Shown: positions 40,143 to 42,637 of the stretch, piece by piece
Layout of the letters: each line of letters opens with the position of its first letter
How positions within the stretch are numbered: position 1 is the stretch's first letter
Assembly: GCA_022452035.1 (NCBI GenBank)
Contig: JAKURV010000018.1
Span: forward strand, 1 to 42,637
Source of the DNA: Acidimicrobiales bacterium
GTDB taxonomy: Bacteria; Actinomycetota; Acidimicrobiia; Acidimicrobiales; MedAcidi-G1
Direction: 5' to 3'
DNA length: 42,637 nucleotides
The notes under the pieces: model-generated
What the model saw: the letters and a program-made list of their open reading frames with translations, nothing else
What the model was told of the DNA's origin: nothing
The model's database searches: none
Position numbers and translations under genes: made by a program

Positions 40143-41735
40143 TCAAGCCCCGTCAAAATGGGGGGCCAGGTCGGTCTTGACCACCTTGCCCAGGGCGTTT
40201 CGGGGAAGGCCGTCGAGCACCAACATCCGGGATGGCACCTTGTAGTGGGCGAGATGTTCCCGACAGAAGGCGACTACGGCTTCAGGCAGCGTGTCCGGGT
40301 CGACGTCGTCGGTGGCGACCAGGGCGGCCACGACGGCCTCGCCCAGGCGGTCGTCAGGTACCCCGAGGACGGAGGCCTCCCGCACCCCCGGGTGGTCCAG
40401 CAGCACCCTCTCCACTTCAGCCGGGTAAACGTTGGCCCCGCCCCGCAGGATCATCTCGGTCCGTCGGCCCCGGACCACCAACTGGCCGCCATCCAGGAAA
40501 CCGAGGTCACCGGTGTGGAGCATCGCGCCCCGCAGAGCCTCCGCGGTGGCCTCGCCCCGGTTCCAGTAGCCGAGCATCGGGGTCCACGAGCCGGCCCAGG
40601 GCCCGTGGTCGGCCGGAGCGATACAAACCTCACCCGTTTCGTCCGAGGGGATCTCCCGGTCGTCGTCATCGACGATCACCACACGGACCGGGTCGAGGGG
40701 GTAACCGGCGCCGTCGGACCGGGTCGGGAAGTCCGCACGTTCCCGGGTCACCCCGGACGGGGCCTCGGTCAGGCCGTAGCCGATGGTGGCCGGGGTGCCG
40801 AACTTCTCCCGCCAGGCGGCCCGCAGCGCCGGAGGAGAGTGGCCGGCACCGATGATGGTCTGGGACAGAGGGGCCAGGTCGTCACCTGCTACCCCAGGGT
40901 GGGCCACCAGGTCGTGGGCCAGGGTAGGTACCAGGGTGATCCGGTTGATGCGCTGTTCCCGGATGTCGGTGGCCAGACCCACGGGATCGGATCGGTCCAA
41001 CAGGACGGCTGTGGTGCCCCGGAGGTACGACCACAGTGGTCCCAGGACGAGAATGTTCAAGATGGTGAGAGCGAGCACCGTGCCGTGCCGTTCGTCGTCC
41101 CGGGCTGGTGCCGAGGTACGGCTGGAGATGCCCGGCCACAGCAGGTTGTGTTGGGAGTGCACGGCACCCTTGGGGCGTCCCGTGGTCCCCGAGGTGTAGG
41201 CGATAGCCGCCGGGGCGTGGGGGTCCACGTCGACAGTCGGAGGGGGCTGACCGGCGGCCACCAGGTCGGCCCACGTACCAGACCCGTCGCCGGGATCGAC
41301 AGTGAGCGTTTGGAGATCATCGGAGGCGACGGTCTGTTCGGGACTGGCGATGAACAGGGAGGCCCCGGTGTCCTCCAGCATCCACCGGGCCTCCGGCGGA
41401 GCCAGGTTGGTGTTGATGCCCAGCCAGACGGCCCCCAGACGTTGGACAGCCAGGAACGCCTCAACGACAGCCGAGACGTTGGGAAGCGACAAGGCGACCC
41501 GGTCACCCGACTGGATACCGAGGGCGGCCAGACCACCGGCCGCTGCCGTCACCCGCCGGTCCAACTCGGCGTAGGTCAGGGAGAGGTCACCCCACACGAG
41601 AGCCTCCCGGTCAGGGTGCTCAACCAGCCCCCGGTCGAGGCAGGCGGCCACCGTGGACGGCCCCTCCGGAAAGGGGGAGGGAGTGGGGCGGTCCACCAAG
41701 CCCTGGTGGTCCACAGCGGGTCGTGGGTGAGGCAC
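40143..41735 (-). CDS. AMP-dependent acyl-CoA synthetase/ligase
   Basis: A ~530-residue ANL-superfamily adenylating enzyme. Motifs in order: the P-loop IAYTSGTTGRPKGAVHS, IGYGLTEAPSG (A5), GEVCIA, HTGDLGFLDGGQLVVRGR (A7/A8 hinge), ILRGGANVYPAEVERVL and a C-terminal LPRNALGKVVK carrying the catalytic Lys. It activates a carboxylic acid, most likely to a CoA thioester; substrate not deducible. The frame is open to 41840. I prefer GTG 41735 because a TAGCCT box (41744-41749, minus strand) lies 8 nt before it, a leaderless layout seen at other genes here, and VPHPRPAVDHQGL fits a family start; ATG 41783 is the alternative. Convergent with thiQ (5-bp gap). Confidence 0.85.
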   Translation of the reverse strand: MPHPRPAVDHQGLVDRPTPSPFPEGPSTVAACLDRGLVEHPDREALVWGDLSLTYAELDRRVTAAAGGLAALGIQSGDRVALSLPNVSAVVEAFLAVQRLGAVWLGINTNLAPPEARWMLEDTGASLFIASPEQTVASDDLQTLTVDPGDGSGTWADLVAAGQPPPTVDVDPHAPAAIAYTSGTTGRPKGAVHSQHNLLWPGISSRTSAPARDDERHGTVLALTILNILVLGPLWSYLRGTTAVLLDRSDPVGLATDIREQRINRITLVPTLAHDLVAHPGVAGDDLAPLSQTIIGAGHSPPALRAAWREKFGTPATIGYGLTEAPSGVTRERADFPTRSDGAGYPLDPVRVVIVDDDDREIPSDETGEVCIAPADHGPWAGSWTPMLGYWNRGEATAEALRGAMLHTGDLGFLDGGQLVVRGRRTEMILRGGANVYPAEVERVLLDHPGVREASVLGVPDDRLGEAVVAALVATDDVDPDTLPEAVVAFCREHLAHYKVPSRMLVLDGLPRNALGKVVKTDLAPHFDGA

Positions 41736-41858
41736 AAAAGACGAGGCTAGGACCGATCGGTTTGGCTCAGCTGCCTGTGTCATAAGCCATTGGTTCGGCA
41801 CGCATCCAGTTACGTACACCTTGGTCTCCCGGACTCGCATCGGTAGGAAGTTCGGGTC

Positions 41859-41932
41859 TACGGTTCCGAATTACGAGATGTGGGAACCATCCCAATCATC
41901 TCGAAATAACGGTGTTTTGACTACGAGGGGAA
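41859..41932 (+). promoter_or_regulatory. 5' region of binding-protein gene: -10 box, stem-loop and ribosome site
   Basis: A possible -10 box TACGGT (41859-41864) would start transcription near 41871. Immediately after it a stem-loop spans 41874-41903: CGAGATG-TGGGA, loop ACCA, TCCCA-AT-CATCTCG, 12 base pairs with a 2-nt bulge. The ribosome site GAGGGGAA is at 41925-41932, 7 nt before the ATG. A hairpin at the extreme 5' end is a known way to stabilise a highly expressed mRNA; an operator is the alternative. Confidence 0.45.
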
Positions 41933-41939
41933 CTGTTCC

Positions 41940-42637
41940 ATGAGGACTCGACTGCGCAGGTTGACCCTACTTTTGGCGGCTTTCGCGCTTATGGCAGGAG
42001 CCTGTGGCTCCGATGAGGCCGAGACCACGACGGCTGCTCCGGCGGCTACGACGGCTGCTCCGGCGGCTACTACGGCTGCTCCGGCTACTACGGCTGCTCC
42101 GGCTCCCGAGGAGGTCGGCACGGTTGCTGACCATCTTGGTGATGGTTCGTTGGGCACCGTTGAGGTGGGTTCCGGCGAGGACATTCAGATTCGTTCGCTG
42201 AACGCCATTTCTGGCGATGTGGCGTTCTTGGGTATCCCGAACCAGCGCGGCGTCGAGATGGCCATTGCTGATTACGGGTCCATTGGTGGCCATGACGTGT
42301 CGATGGGTACTGGTCTTGATGACTTGTGCTCAGCTGATGGTGGCCAGGCGGCTGCCCAGACGATCGTGGCTGACGAGCAGGTTGTCGGTGTGATTGGCAC
42401 GAGTTGTTCGGGTGCGGCGGCTGCTGCGGCTCCGTTGATCTCTGAGGCCAACATGGTGATGATCTCGGGTTCGAACACCAGCCCGTCGTTGACCAGTGAC
42501 CTGGCCGGCACGGCAGGTTCGAACAACTACCCGGGCTACTACCGCACAGCGCACAACGACCTGTACGGGCGCTGCGGCGGCTGGTTTTGCTATCGAGGTG
42601 CTTGGTGTGACGTCGGCGGCGGCCATCCATGATGGCG
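41940..42637 (+). pseudogene. Branched-chain amino acid-type ABC binding lipoprotein, 5' part, frameshifted near window end
   Basis: A type I periplasmic binding protein (Peripla_BP_6, LivJ-like). It has a lipoprotein signal with Cys22 (LMAGAC), a low-complexity TTAAPA linker (about 29-57), then SLNAISGDVAFLGIPNQRGVEMAI, LDDLCSADGGQAAAQTIVADEQVVGVIGTSCSG and LISEANMVMISGSNTSP. After Tyr209 (codon 42564-42566) the frame breaks: the next bases read GAAAAGFAIEVLGVTSAAAIHDG, the expected continuation, only from 42568 in the +1 register, while the original frame reaches a stop at 42630-42632. A 2-nt loss or 1-nt gain near 42567 explains it. This may be a true mutation or an assembly error. Codons here end in T more often than in neighbours. 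Confidence 0.8.
42027..42104 (+). repeat. Tandem repeat encoding the TTAAPA linker
   Basis: Two 21-bp units (Thr-Thr-Ala-Ala-Pro-Ala-Ala) followed by two 18-bp units (Thr-Thr-Ala-Ala-Pro-Ala), nearly identical at DNA level. This encodes the flexible linker between the lipid anchor and the binding domain. The copy number is prone to vary. Confidence 0.85.

Noticed and set aside
40158-41750. 530-codon plus-strand ORF opposite the acyl-CoA ligase
   Set aside because: Antisense shadow of a gene with full ANL motifs; the translation is low-complexity Gly/Val/Arg-rich and has no recognisable motif.
1-42637. tRNA genes, CRISPR arrays, insertion sequences, attachment sites
   Set aside because: No cloverleaf-like sequence, regular repeat-spacer array, transposase motif or flanking direct repeats were seen on either strand.

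Overview
The window is GC-rich DNA from a probable free-living, possibly marine, actinobacterium, with an Acidimicrobiia-like feel. The reasons are very high G+C at third codon positions, frequent GTG starts, an F420-type luciferase-like oxidoreductase, an MpaB-family oxygenase, a mycobacterial-type BON-OmpA protein, an actinobacterial EF-G paralogue, several apparently leaderless promoters (a TAnnnT box 6-8 nt before the start codon), and lipoprotein binding proteins with TTAAPA-type linkers. Taxonomy is inference. I see no tRNA, rRNA, CRISPR array or insertion sequence. Nearly all of the window is coding.

The first 18.5 kb is a methylated-amine locus. On the plus strand are the 3' end of an Amt ammonium/methylammonium channel gene, four short membrane-protein genes and a sarcosine-oxidase-like FAD enzyme. 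A TMAO demethylase gene (tdm) converges on this set across a strong hairpin. Divergent from tdm run gmaS, mgsA, mgsB, mgsC, an unrecognised 140-aa protein and a sarcosine-oxidase-beta-like FAD enzyme. Convergent with that is a minus-strand operon tmoW-tmoV-tmm (TMAO ABC importer ATPase and permease, then trimethylamine monooxygenase). Divergent from tmoW is an enolase-superfamily gene resembling hydroxyproline-betaine epimerases. Together these would import TMAO, oxidise TMA to TMAO, demethylate TMAO to dimethylamine and formaldehyde, and turn monomethylamine plus glutamate into gamma-glutamylmethylamide and then N-methylglutamate, with oxidative release of C1 and ammonium handled by the FAD enzymes and Amt. 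Three expected parts are absent: a dimethylamine monooxygenase (dmmDABC), the multi-subunit N-methylglutamate dehydrogenase (mgdABCD), and the binding protein tmoX. The permease TmoV is an internally duplicated 1001-aa protein.

From 18.5 to 25.6 kb lies a mixed accessory/catabolic stretch: a tiny remnant of an acyl-CoA ligase, a cytochrome P450, an operon of BON-OmpA, VOC and MpaB-type proteins, an F420-type oxidoreductase, a divergent amidohydrolase behind a palindromic operator, and a stand-alone HD domain that looks like the tail of a CCA-adding enzyme.

From 25.6 to 36.2 kb are envelope and housekeeping genes: an acyltransferase-3/SGNH O-acyltransferase, a GT-C-like membrane protein, an EF-G paralogue, a D-aminoacylase-type amidohydrolase and a GH3 beta-glucosidase with a PA14 insert. 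The aminoacylase/GH3 intergenic region carries the same CTGACG-N3-CGTCAG operator as the amidohydrolase 10 kb away.

From 36.2 to 40.1 kb a TPP riboswitch precedes a thiamine ABC importer operon (thiB-thiP-thiQ). The window ends with a minus-strand acyl-CoA synthetase and the start of a branched-chain-amino-acid-type ABC binding lipoprotein, whose frame is broken 70 bp before the window edge.
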